Of a stretch of DNA of 64,000 bases, positions 48,202 through 57,276 are shown in pieces. The stretch covers positions 62,001 to 126,000 of the forward strand of contig BGKB01000068.1 of assembly GCA_003116975.1 (NCBI GenBank), in the 5' to 3' direction. The DNA comes from Aurantiochytrium sp. KH105 (Eukaryota; Sar; Bigyra; Thraustochytrida; Thraustochytriidae). The translations under genes and the position numbers were made by a program. The first letter of the stretch is position 1. Each line of letters starts with the position of its first letter. The notes under the pieces were generated by a model. That model did no database searches, had not been told where the DNA came from, and saw only the letters and a program-made list of their open reading frames with translations.

Positions 48202-49809
48202 ATGACTCGGAGGCGAGGCGACGAGGCTTCGCGCGCGGACAATCGCGCAAAACGTCTTGACAAGGCTCTCGCGCGCGACGACATGAGTGCAGCAGAGGAA
48301 GCTAGGGATGAGCACGCCGCCGGCGGCGCTGGCGGCGAGCCCGGCGAGCCCGCCGAGGTCGGCGAGGTCGCGGAGCGCGAGTCGTGGGCAGCGCAAGAGC
48401 GGCGCGAACTTGCGGCGACGCCAGTCGTGAGCCGCAGGCGCAAGGCGGCCGGCGTCGGCGCGCTCGTGGCCGGGGCCGCGCTCGTCTCCTGGCAGCACCG
48501 CGCCAAGATCGTGTCCACAACGCGCAGTGCCGCCAGAGTCGATACGCTGGGCGTTGTCTGCGCCGCGGCGGGCGCTGGGCTCCTGGCGCCTGCACTCTGG
48601 GAGACAAAGCCCGAAGCCTTTGTGCCGTTTGCGCCCACGCATGCGCGCCTCCGCGCAGACGATGCGGCCAGCGTCTTCGACTTCAAAGTGCTCAATAGAC
48701 GCTGGCGCGCCGAGGTCGAGCGAATGGAAGCCAATGTCGGCTTCTCACCCTTTTGGTTCCCTGCCGACATCCAGGAGCTCTTCCACGAAGCGTACGAGAA
48801 GCAGCGCCAAGAGAGGCGCGAGCGTCTTCTCGCAAAGGAAAAGGATCTCGAGGATCGCGTTCGCGAGGATCTTCAAGCCGGTAAATCTCCACGCAAGGTG
48901 CTGCAGTCGCTTGGACGCACCGTCTTTGTACTTGACTTTTCAGACTACGAAAGCATTGGCGACGCAGAGGACATCGGAGAGGGCGACTGGGACCGCCGCG
49001 TGCCTTCCGGTACCGTCGAGTGGGTCTCCTTCTTGCGCGACGCTGTGTCCTTCCTTCTCAAGGCCGCCTCCGAATACGACGAGATCGTCATTCGTCTGGC
49101 CTCGCCCGGAGGCTCCGTGACAGACTATGGTCTAGCTGCCTCCCATCTTCTTCGTCTCCGCAAAGCAGGGATCAAGGTCACGGTCTGCATTGATGAGATT
49201 GCCGCCAGCGGTGGCTACATGATGGCCTGCTGCGCGGACCGCATCGTTGCAGCGCCCTTTGCCCTCATCGGATCTATTGGCGTGGTCGCCGAGATCCCCA
49301 ACTTTAACCGTCTGCTCAAGGACCGCATCGGTATCGACTATCTGCTGTTCACGGCCGGGCGTTACAAGCGCACCGTCCACACGCTTGCGGAAAACACCGA
49401 GGAGGGAATGGACAAGTTTCGCGAGGAGCTCGAGGCCATTCACGATGCCTTCAAAGAGCACGTCACATCAAACCGTCCTGCCGTCAAGGACATTGAGTCC
49501 TCTGCCACCGGGGAGGCCTGGCTTGCGTCACAAGCCAAGGAGCGCGGTCTTGTTGACGACCTCATGACGAGCGATGAGCTGCTCGAGGAACTCGAGACTG
49601 CCGGAAGAGATCTCATTGCAATCTCTCTCAAGCGTCCCAAGCCCCGTAGAGTTCTTTCGCACCTTCTTTGGGACCTTCTCGACCTTGACGAAATCAAGCA
49701 TGGCCTCCACTCTCTACGCGCTCTTTTGCCTTCGGGAGAGGATGCCTTGGCTGGTCTGCAAGCACTTCGCCATGCGATGCATCCTCGCAAGTTGCTCGCC
49801 CGACTGTAA
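48202..49809 (+). CDS. sohB: SohB-like signal-peptide-peptidase family (S49) serine protease
   Basis: 535 residues. The N-terminal 60 residues are charged, followed by a hydrophobic segment (GVGALVAGAALVSW, about 83-97) and another near 115-135, so it is probably membrane-anchored. A SohB_N-like coiled region spans about 165-235. The protease core has LASPGGSV, the nucleophile motif IAASGGYMMACCAD (Ser336), IGSIGVVAEIPNFNRLLKD and the catalytic-base block TAGRYKRTV (Lys389), then ENTEEGMDKFREELE. These match bacterial SohB and its eukaryotic relatives. S49 peptidases cleave within or near membranes using a Ser-Lys dyad; both residues are present. The bacterial-type family points to old organelle or lateral origin. 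Localisation is unresolved. Confidence 0.9.
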   Translation: MTRRRGDEASRADNRAKRLDKALARDDMSAAEEARDEHAAGGAGGEPGEPAEVGEVAERESWAAQERRELAATPVVSRRRKAAGVGALVAGAALVSWQHRAKIVSTTRSAARVDTLGVVCAAAGAGLLAPALWETKPEAFVPFAPTHARLRADDAASVFDFKVLNRRWRAEVERMEANVGFSPFWFPADIQELFHEAYEKQRQERRERLLAKEKDLEDRVREDLQAGKSPRKVLQSLGRTVFVLDFSDYESIGDAEDIGEGDWDRRVPSGTVEWVSFLRDAVSFLLKAASEYDEIVIRLASPGGSVTDYGLAASHLLRLRKAGIKVTVCIDEIAASGGYMMACCADRIVAAPFALIGSIGVVAEIPNFNRLLKDRIGIDYLLFTAGRYKRTVHTLAENTEEGMDKFREELEAIHDAFKEHVTSNRPAVKDIESSATGEAWLASQAKERGLVDDLMTSDELLEELETAGRDLIAISLKRPKPRRVLSHLLWDLLDLDEIKHGLHSLRALLPSGEDALAGLQALRHAMHPRKLLARL

Positions 49810-50450
49810 TGGTACACTTTTTTTTTGCAATGCCCACCAAGAACTCAATTTTCTGACTTTTGCTCGCTTCTCTCTGTAGGACTCTTTTTATTCAGAAAAC
49901 TCTTCTCGTCAAGTTCTCACCCAAAACTCCTTATTGTTTTTCCCGTCTTGTTGCACCATATCCCTACCTAAACGAGGGAGACCGAAATTACATCCGTCTG
50001 CGTCTTGGATTTTGCTGAGGGTAAAAGAGACTTGAAATCCTTTGCATACTTTTGAAATAATTAGAGTCACATGGATTGCTTGCAAGGCTATGTACGCTAC
50101 GATTACCAGGGTAGATTCGTGTCTGGCCGAATGGGACTTGCGTTTGTGTGGAGTCCGAACCCCGGCTTCACCTTAGTTCGCCTCGTAGCAAAGACATGGT
50201 CGGCAATACTTGCCGAGTTATCGAACCTCTGCTTGCCCACGCCACCTGCAGAGTTGGACGGACTCACCTTGATGTTCGCGTGAGGAAATACGCGGTCCAG
50301 AAATCTCGATTCATAGAAGACTCCCTTTTGGTGCAAGGTTGACCTCGCCGCTCTTATGGCGCGTGGATGTCTGTCTACATTTCCCACAACATGCCAAAAC
50401 TTCATCATTTTGCATCGACCCCGGAAATGTCTTCGTCCGTCAAGATTTGC
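49810..50450. other. Convergent intergenic spacer with two overlapping small frames
   Basis: Two short ATG-initiated frames overlap on opposite strands: plus 50071-50283 (70 aa) and minus 50103-50408 (101 aa). Both have natural-looking composition but no recognisable motif, and at most one can be real. The rest shows no feature. Confidence 0.4.
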
Positions 50451-51953
50451 CTACACGTTCTTCTCCTCGAGTGCCTCTGCGACGTGTGCCGCAATTTTTG
50501 TTTTCCATTCGTTGGCCTCACTTGGCATGCATGGTGGTGGAAAAGCAGAAACGAAATACGAAAAGTCCGTTGCCACCTGAGACGCATAGGCGTTAGCTGT
50601 TTGCCAGATCTCGTCCGCAAACTCGGCATGGTGACCTTGCAAGGCGAGAGAAGCCATCGTCTCAAAGCTGTGCGGTACAAGACTGGGGTCAAAGTCGTCA
50701 TCGCTTCGCGCGTGTGCCGCTGCCAAAAGCTGGCCCCACTGCTCTGAAAGTTTACGCAACCGCTTTGCACTGGTCAGTTCCGACAGGTCAAAGGTATCTT
50801 TGAACGGATTTCGCTGCCGAACGGAATAGCTTGCGCCGTGGAACGAGGCGTTGCCAAGCAAAAGATCCGCATGGTTGAGCAACGCACGATTTCCGAGTGC
50901 AACGCGCGCTCCTTCTTTGTTGCCAACCTGCTTTGAGGACATGACCACCGCACGTTGCGCATCGCCAAGTGCGAGTGCCGTGTGTGGCGCCCGTTCTATC
51001 TTCACATCGAGTATGATGTCGTCATATGGATCCATACTTGGGCCCTCCACCAACACGTAGTAACGTGCTGTCCCGTACGAGCCCAGACCAGCCTTAAGTC
51101 TCTGGGCAATGTCTTTGACCTTGAAAAACGAAGTCTGATTTCGCAGCGCCGGCGCCACGCCCTTTTGATAATTCACAAGTGCGTCTCGAATGACACCTGC
51201 GGTGCTGCTTGACACAGCGCCGAGCTTGTCGAGTCGCAAATCAAAGATGCGCGTCCCCTTCTCCTCCTCACTGTGCCGGGTCCACTTTTTGATCATTTTC
51301 TTACGGGATTTGCTTTTTTCCACGTCCGCAAGGAAGTCGTCGAGCCGTCCGTACGCAGATTCGCGCGTGATCTCAAAGCTCAGTTCGTCGTCGTTACCAA
51401 CAAAACGCTCCAGTTGCTCCGCATACGCCGTGGAAAAGCTCTTCACTGCGCCCTCACAGTCATCGTCGTCGTTTGTAGCCTTGCAAGTGAGGACAATTGA
51501 GGTCGTTGCACGCCACAGATCGAAGCGAAAGTCCGCCACAAAGGCTTCGTCAAAATCGTTCAGATCGTACACGACGGATCCCTCGCTGTTATCAAAGGCG
51601 CCGTAGTTTTCTACGTGCGCATCTCCAGAAAGCCAAGTTGTAATGTTATCCAAGCGCAACGCAGACGCTGGCATCTCTGTGTGTAAATCGTTGTAAAAGA
51701 TTCTGGCCGTGCCTCGGAAAAAGGCAAACGCGTCCGCGCGCATAAGTGCAAGCTTTTCCTCACGCGTTTGTGCGTCGAGGTTCTCGAGGTCCAGGGCCAC
51801 CATCGACGTCACAAAGGCTTTCCGGCCATCAATCTCGCCTCTTTCTGCACCGTTGCGCTTTCCGAGACCTGCAGGTACTGCTATCCTCGCCGTTTGCTGC
51901 GCGGCAACCACGCACACGAGGGCCACGATGATTGCTGAGGCAATGCCTGTCAT
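50451..51953 (-). CDS. Secreted/lumenal DUF2252 family protein
   Basis: 500 residues from ATG 51953; the upstream in-frame start is GTG. A signal peptide is clear (TGIASAIIVALVCVVAAQQ). DUF2252 hallmarks are present in order: MRADAFAFFRGTARIFYNDL (71-90), WLSGDAHVENYGAF (107-120), VVYDLNDFDEAFVADFRFDLWR (128-149), then YYVLVEGPSMDPYDDIILDVK and a C-terminal SEQWGQLLAAAHARSDD block. The GDAHxxN and NDFDE motifs resemble the metal/ATP sites of atypical kinase-like folds, and a kinase-like activity has been suggested for the family. That is inference here. Most known members are bacterial cytosolic proteins; a signal peptide is distinctive. No introns are seen. Confidence 0.85.
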   Translation of the reverse strand: MTGIASAIIVALVCVVAAQQTARIAVPAGLGKRNGAERGEIDGRKAFVTSMVALDLENLDAQTREEKLALMRADAFAFFRGTARIFYNDLHTEMPASALRLDNITTWLSGDAHVENYGAFDNSEGSVVYDLNDFDEAFVADFRFDLWRATTSIVLTCKATNDDDDCEGAVKSFSTAYAEQLERFVGNDDELSFEITRESAYGRLDDFLADVEKSKSRKKMIKKWTRHSEEEKGTRIFDLRLDKLGAVSSSTAGVIRDALVNYQKGVAPALRNQTSFFKVKDIAQRLKAGLGSYGTARYYVLVEGPSMDPYDDIILDVKIERAPHTALALGDAQRAVVMSSKQVGNKEGARVALGNRALLNHADLLLGNASFHGASYSVRQRNPFKDTFDLSELTSAKRLRKLSEQWGQLLAAAHARSDDDFDPSLVPHSFETMASLALQGHHAEFADEIWQTANAYASQVATDFSYFVSAFPPPCMPSEANEWKTKIAAHVAEALEEKNV

Positions 51954-52443
51954 CGTGCCTGCCACGTGCGTCGATTAGCGACAACGACGGACGTCTACGG
52001 GCTGCTCGCCAAAGACACCCGGGGTTCTTGGGTTCGCGCCGCGCGCACGGTTTCCCTTCCCTCGCCGCCCACTGCTTTGCGTGCGCCAAGAAAGATTTGC
52101 GTGCACCAAGAAAGATTTGCGGTTCTGGCGTCTGTCGTAGTCGTGCATGTCAATGATTCCGAGTCGAGGTACTTTTATGAAACGAAAGCTAATGGTATGT
52201 ATTGCAGCCAACACGCAGCTGCAACAGCGTTCTGTAAAGCAGCTCGCAACAAAGGCAGCTTGCGTGGCTTCTGATCGCTGTCGAATGAATGGACTGTGGC
52301 TGATTTCCTTTTGGGGAAAAAAGAAAAACTGAGACTTTCGACGCGCGCGCTGCTACACGCGTTTGTCTGAGCTCGCATCCAAAACAACTCTTGCAGGTCT
52401 TGCCTTTGTAAAAACTCTTGCAGGTCTTGCCTTTGTAAAAACA
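51954..52443. other. Spacer between DUF2252 and ARL2BP genes
   Basis: No gene is seen. It contains a short imperfect duplication of GTGCGCCAAGAAAGATTTGCG (about 52078-52118) and the 27-bp tandem repeat at 52386-52439. Confidence 0.5.
52386..52439. repeat. 27-bp perfect tandem duplication
   Basis: Two identical 27-bp copies (beginning AACTCTTGCAGG) abut, ending 5 nt before the ARL2BP stop codon, so they lie in its 3' UTR. Confidence 0.95.
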
Positions 52444-53175
52444 TCACTTGTGGGACGACTTCTTGCTTCGCGTTTCGCGGGCCTTGTCCTTCATCAAATT
52501 GACAAAGAACTCATAGTCCGTTTGCGCCGCTACCATTTTGACCAAAAAGCTTGATCGTTTGTTGGCCTGCAAGGGTTCAACAATCAAATGACAGGGTACG
52601 TTAGTTTTGCAAAAGCCACCACTTTCTTCTCCTTTATAAATTTTCACTTACGCCCTCTGCGACCTCGTTGAGCTGCTCTCGAAACTCTGCGCGGTCGAGC
52701 TTTTGGTCTTCCATGAATTCCTCCAAATAACTCTCAAAGAGGGCTTCAAACTCCTTGAAGATTTCCCAGTACTCGAGCTTGTTTTCTTCCTCGTCCGGAT
52801 CGAACTCGTGAAGGTGCTCGCGATAAAAATCGTCGAGCCCGTGGGAGATCTTTGACTGGTAAAATGGGTACAGATTCGCGAGCACGTCGCCTTCTCCTCG
52901 CATTCTCATCTGCAAGCAACGGCACAAAGCAAAGCAAAGCAAAGCAAAGCAAAGTAAAGACAAAAGGAATTGACGTCATACCATTTTCCATGTTGTCGCC
53001 GTCAGTTTCCGTCATGTGCGCTCAATTAACTTTTGATTAATCGGCAAGCATACACGCTTTTCCTTTCGAGAAAAAGAAAAGTCTTGCTTGCATGAAGACT
53101 TACAATTCGATCGAGCCCGCCATCACCGGACTTGCTCTCGTCCGCAGCCTTGCTCTCGAAGCCGTACTCTGCCAT
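52444..53175 (-). CDS. ARL2BP: ARL2-binding protein (BART domain)
   Basis: Three exons, 53104-53175, 52652-52909 and 52444-52566, all phase 0, encode 150 residues. Donors are GTAAGT in both cases; acceptors are GCTTGCAG and CCTTGCAG. The spliced protein reads MAEYGFESKAADESKSG, then FYREHLHEFDPDEEENKLEYWEIFKEFEALFESYLEEFM, then ANKRSSFLVKMVAAQTDYEFFVNLMKDKARE. This matches the BART fold of ARL2BP (FMDKYYKEFEDTEENKLIYTPIFNEY). BART proteins bind GTP-loaded ARL2/ARL3 and act in cilia, centrosomes and mitochondria. Intron 1 carries a GCAAA pentamer repeat. The gene is head-to-head with the serine racemase-like gene. Confidence 0.9.
52923..52958. repeat. (CAAAG)n repeat in ARL2BP intron 1
   Basis: About seven CAAAG units, the last with one change, about 15 nt upstream (minus strand) of the exon-2 acceptor. 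It forms part of the polypyrimidine tract. Confidence 0.9.
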
Positions 53176-53640
53176 CGTGGCTCGGTCGCTCTTTCGTCCT
53201 CTCACTCTCGCCGCAACACGAACGACGTGGTCCGCAGCCGGTCTTAGAGTTAGGGCTGTCGCCGAGAGAGTGATTGGGTTTGCAACCAACAGAATCTGGG
53301 AATTGGCTGTGCCCTTTACTGTATGTCAAGATCGTCTCGAGCGGCCGCGATTCGCACTCGCCTTCCTTTGTCCAGCCAGATGGGATCCAGCCCGCCACCT
53401 AGGTCCACTTCATGCCCTCGCGCGCGAGCGCAGAGTCCCACTCGAGCGACCCACGCTCACGCTGGCGCGGACTCCGCGGCAAGGCCCCGCTCTCAGCAGG
53501 TAGGTTCCGAGTTCTCGAACATGGCGCACACCTTTTGTAAAAAAAATTGCGAATAAATAAAAATTGAGAACGCAGGGGCGATCGATCTTCTTCGTCTTCG
53601 AGGACCACAAAACCAAACTCGTATCCTCGCGGTCGCCACA
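53176..53640. promoter_or_regulatory. Divergent spacer between ARL2BP and serine racemase-like genes
   Basis: 465 bp between two head-to-head ATG codons; presumed shared promoter. A short A/T-rich stretch (about 53535-53565) precedes the plus-strand gene. No repeat is prominent. Confidence 0.45.
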
Positions 53641-54810
53641 ATGGACGCCGTCGACCCGCTCGAGGCCGGTGCGCAAGCTCTCGAGGGCGTTTCGGAAGCA
53701 GACGATCTTGCCGTGCGCCTGGGACTCGCGATCTCGGCCAGAGACGTTGCGGAGGCGGCGAGAAGAATCGCGCCCTACGTCAAACGCACGCCAGTGACCA
53801 CCTCGTCGACGCTCGACGAGCAGGTCTTTGGCAGAACTGACGACGGCCATGCTGGGACCGTGTACTTTAAGTGCGAGAATTTTCAAAAGGTCGGCGCCTT
53901 CAAGTTTCGCGGCGCATGCAACGCAGTCTTTGCGCAAAACCAAGATGACCTGCCTGCCGCTGGTGTTATCACGCACAGCTCCGGGAACCATGGCCAGGCG
54001 CTCGCGCTCGCGGGCAAGCTGCGTCAGATCCCCGTAACAATCGTTGTCCCGAAAGGTGCGCCAAAGGCCAAAGTCGATGCCATGCGCGGCTATGGCGCTC
54101 AAATCGTTGAGGTGGACCCTTCCACTCGCGATGCCGCCACAGAGGAGAGAGTTGCAGCGACTGGTGCGCTCTTTGTGCATCCTTCAAATGAGCCGCTCGT
54201 CATGGCCGGCCAGGGTACTCTCCTGGCCGAGTTCTGGGCCCAAGTTTGTGCTCTACAACGCGCATCGAGTGGCGCTGACGCGGCGCAGATGAAAAACGAG
54301 CTCGCGCCTGTGTTTGATGCAGTCATTGTCCCCGTGGGTGGAGGCGGAATGCTCTCTGGTGTTGCTGTTGCTGCTCGTGCGCTTCTTGGGCCCAAGGTGC
54401 GTATCATCGCGGCAGAGCCTGAACTCGCCGACGATGCGGCACGATCGAAAGCGACCAACGCGCTGCAGGGCCACCGTAATGGCAAGGTACCCCAGACAAT
54501 CGCCGACGGTTTGCGAACGACCCTGGGTAGCAACACATGGCCCGTCGTTCGCGATGTCGTGGATGAGGTTATTCTCGTGTCGGAGTCTCAGATCGTGGAC
54601 GCCATGCACTTTGCTTTCGAACGCATGAAGCTCGTCATTGAGCCCTCTGCGGCGGTGGGTCTTGCCGCCGTATTGTCGGATGCATTCAAGCGCGACACGT
54701 TGCAGCTGCTCCCAAAGGCACCGCGCGTGGGCGTCGTGTTTTCTGGAGGGAATGTGTCATTGCGAGAAGCGCTCCCATTTCAGACGCAAATAAACTCCGA
54801 CAAAGCTTGA
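53641..54810 (+). CDS. SRR: Serine racemase / threonine dehydratase-like PLP enzyme
   Basis: 389 residues. The fold-type-II PLP enzyme motifs are intact: FKCENFQKVGAFKFRGACNAV with the Schiff-base lysine Lys88, HSSGNHGQALA with Ser114 at the position of the serine-racemase re-face Ser84, the phosphate-binding PVGGGGMLSG (231-240), and C-terminal FSGGN. The order and THSSGNHGQ wording fit eukaryotic serine racemase rather than the longer biosynthetic threonine deaminase, since no ACT domain follows. A 35-residue N-terminal extension and an insertion near 205-225 are extra. Reaction: racemisation and/or dehydration of serine (or threonine). Which predominates cannot be read from sequence. Confidence 0.85.
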   Translation: MDAVDPLEAGAQALEGVSEADDLAVRLGLAISARDVAEAARRIAPYVKRTPVTTSSTLDEQVFGRTDDGHAGTVYFKCENFQKVGAFKFRGACNAVFAQNQDDLPAAGVITHSSGNHGQALALAGKLRQIPVTIVVPKGAPKAKVDAMRGYGAQIVEVDPSTRDAATEERVAATGALFVHPSNEPLVMAGQGTLLAEFWAQVCALQRASSGADAAQMKNELAPVFDAVIVPVGGGGMLSGVAVAARALLGPKVRIIAAEPELADDAARSKATNALQGHRNGKVPQTIADGLRTTLGSNTWPVVRDVVDEVILVSESQIVDAMHFAFERMKLVIEPSAAVGLAAVLSDAFKRDTLQLLPKAPRVGVVFSGGNVSLREALPFQTQINSDKA

Positions 54811-55494
54811 GTCGGCCAAACGACACAGCTTGATTGGCACAATTCCACCGCTCTCGCATAGGAGGAGCACTCACGACCTCGCACAGAAAGGATCCAAGGT
54901 ATATCATTGATTGCGATAGCAAGGACCTCGCACAGAAAGGATCCAAGGTATATCATTGATTGCGATAGCAAGATCAATTGCAAAGACAAAAAACCTTGGT
55001 CATCGACATTGCCTGATCTCATTGTCACCGTGTTGTCATCAAGTGTAAAAAAAAAAAAAAATGCTCTTAGACAACGTGTGCGAGACTTTCAACAAAGATC
55101 AGCTTGAACTGTCAAAGCAACGAAAGCTTCTCGCGGCAAAAGTCTATCCCGGCTTCGCTTGCCCTTTCCGACACCACAAATCTCTTGTGTTTCTTTTCGA
55201 CGCGACAATGCAACGAGCTTCTGGTTTTCTTATTAACGGTGTCATTCAGATGTTTAGGAAAACTAATTATCTCGTCTTTGTTTTTAAAATTTTTCTGCAA
55301 GGGGGGTGCATGTGTGTTGTGATTATCTGGCGGGGTCGTCGCGCTCGTTGGTGATGTTGTTGACGTGCGGCGACGTGCAAGACTCGTCAGTGCGGTCTTG
55401 AGCTTTCACGTCGAAGAGACTTTCTCTGCGCATCAAATGTACTTTCAATCTGCAATTTGTAGCTTCTGCAACATGAGAGAGAGACGTGGGGTGT
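54811..55494. other. Convergent intergenic spacer with tandem duplication
   Basis: It separates tail-to-tail genes. It contains the 49-bp perfect tandem repeat (54875-54972) and a poly-A run near 55048-55061. No coding gene is seen. Confidence 0.6.
54875..54972. repeat. 49-bp perfect tandem duplication
   Basis: Two identical 49-bp copies (beginning GACCTCGCACAG, ending GATAGCAAG) abut, 64 nt after the serine racemase-like stop codon. The identity implies a recent event or an assembly duplication. Confidence 0.95.
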
Positions 55495-57276
55495 TTAGTC
55501 ATTTCGCGATTGGAACGATGATACGGGGAGGCCGCCGCTGCCCAGTCGTGCAAGCTCTGAGAGAAAGGTGTTACTGCTGTGCACACTCGAGCCGCCAATG
55601 ACAACACGCATGCCCGGGTTGGCGACGTTGAAGCGATGCACGGCCGCAGCCTCCTCAAAGGTGGCACCACCCAAGATGAAGACGATGACGTCGCGCGGCT
55701 TCTCGCGCGCGTTCCCAGAGCCTGCGAACGCAAAGACCTTTTCAGAAAGCTTGCCCTTGGCGAGTTTGTCGAGCGTTTCCGCAAGAAGCGGATTGTGTTG
55801 CGTGTAAACATTACTGACGCCTTTGATGGCTCTCGTGGCAAGCTTGAGGCTCTTGGACAGCAGCGTGCTCTCACCAAAGAGATCGCTGCCACGCTTGCTG
55901 GCTCCACCATAGGCAAGAATCTGATCCACGAGCTGAATACGGACCTCCTCAACGCCCTTTTCGCGAAGCATGCGCTTGAGTTGCCCAATGGCGTTTCCCG
56001 GATGGTTCTCGTAGCGAATTGCGTAGAGCAGAACAAGGCGCAGCGCGTCGGGACGCGACGTGCTGGGGCTAAGAATCTTGGCCTTTACCTCTTCGATTTG
56101 CGTAGCGTGATCGCTCGTGCAGGCAAGCTCTTGCTCGAGCTGCGAAACCTCCATGAGCTTGTGCGAATTGACGAGACGCACGAGCTCGCCAACCACGGCC
56201 ACATGCTTGGACACATTCGTGGCAAACTGTTTGAATTGCGGGTAACTCTCGACGAAACGCTGCATGTCCTCGATGCTCTCGATCTGCTGGTTGGTCTTTT
56301 GCTGACGCTGGTAATTCTGCAAAAGCTCCGCGACGGCTTCGGCCAGGTCGCCAAAGTTCGTGTACATGTGCGACTCAAAAAACTGATCCGAAAGCGCCAA
56401 GACGACCTCCTCCATATCAGCGCTAATACCGGGAGCTTTGGCAAGACTCACGCGGTTGTTTCGAATGCCCAGGAGCTCATGAACCATGGCCTGGTAGGTC
56501 CACTGCGTGAGCAGCGGAGTCACGGGGTCGTCGCGCCGGTCGACGATGAGCAGCAGAGATGACTGTCCGTCCCGAAAGTCGAAGAGCTGCTGTTCTCGCT
56601 CCATCTGGTGCTTGATCTCGCGCGCGAAGTTGTGGCAAAGGTCCGAGCTGCGCTGGAACCGAATCGCGGGCCGTTTCTTGAAGGCGAGGAGACTCGCCAA
56701 AACGCCCTCCACGGTCCGATAGTACGAGCCTTCTTCGTCGCGCGACCACCGCGTGCGCGGCACGCTGTGCAAAAGGCTGTTGGCAATGTTGAGCGTGAAG
56801 AGCTCATTGTTGACGGCGTAAAAGTCCGCGAAGACCTCCTGGACCTGCTTGACAACTTCGCGCTCGTCAGCGTCAGCGAGCTGCTGCAAGAGATCTTGCC
56901 GGACAATGTTGCTGAAAAATATGTGATACTCGCCGTACTTGGGCTCGCGCAGTTCCTGCCGCAGCGCCTGCACGTTGGACCGCGTCGGTCGGCAGTACAC
57001 GACGGCCTTGAGGTGCATCATGGCCTCGCGTGACTCGGTCAGATTGGTTGCCAAGAACACCTCGCGTTCCAGCACCTTGGTCTGCGACATAACCATGGAG
57101 AGAATGCCTGTCGTCTCCCAGTCCAGCAGCAGCACCTTCATGCCGGATATGCTCGAGAGAATTTTGTCAAAGTACCCTTCGCATGCCGTCGCCGGGTTCA
57201 TGCCCTGGTTCTCGCGCTGGAGGTGCGAAAACCCCGTTTCCTTGGGGCCTCCTGCCGTCATACTTCCGGACGCCAT
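55495..57276 (-). CDS. VPS45: VPS45, Sec1/Munc18 family vesicle-fusion regulator
   Basis: 593 residues from a real ATG at 57276. SM-protein blocks appear in order: GMKVLLLDWETTGILSMVMSQTKVLEREVFL, MMHLKAVVYCRPTRSNVQAL, YHIFFSNIV, SSLLLIVDRRDDPVTPLLTQWTYQAMVHELLGIRNNRV, an H-K-rich ESYPQFKQFATNVSKHVAVVGEL segment, LVLLYAIRYE, and the C-terminal PRDVIVFILGGATFEEAAAVHRFN. The wording (MVMSQ, WTYQAMVHELLGI, NPLLAETLDKLAKGKL) fits VPS45 rather than Sly1, Sec1 or VPS33. VPS45 binds a Tlg2/syntaxin-16-type SNARE for transport between Golgi and endosome/vacuole. It is intronless and head-to-head with SPC2. Confidence 0.93.
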   Translation of the reverse strand: MASGSMTAGGPKETGFSHLQRENQGMNPATACEGYFDKILSSISGMKVLLLDWETTGILSMVMSQTKVLEREVFLATNLTESREAMMHLKAVVYCRPTRSNVQALRQELREPKYGEYHIFFSNIVRQDLLQQLADADEREVVKQVQEVFADFYAVNNELFTLNIANSLLHSVPRTRWSRDEEGSYYRTVEGVLASLLAFKKRPAIRFQRSSDLCHNFAREIKHQMEREQQLFDFRDGQSSLLLIVDRRDDPVTPLLTQWTYQAMVHELLGIRNNRVSLAKAPGISADMEEVVLALSDQFFESHMYTNFGDLAEAVAELLQNYQRQQKTNQQIESIEDMQRFVESYPQFKQFATNVSKHVAVVGELVRLVNSHKLMEVSQLEQELACTSDHATQIEEVKAKILSPSTSRPDALRLVLLYAIRYENHPGNAIGQLKRMLREKGVEEVRIQLVDQILAYGGASKRGSDLFGESTLLSKSLKLATRAIKGVSNVYTQHNPLLAETLDKLAKGKLSEKVFAFAGSGNAREKPRDVIVFILGGATFEEAAAVHRFNVANPGMRVVIGGSSVHSSNTFLSELARLGSGGLPVSSFQSRND

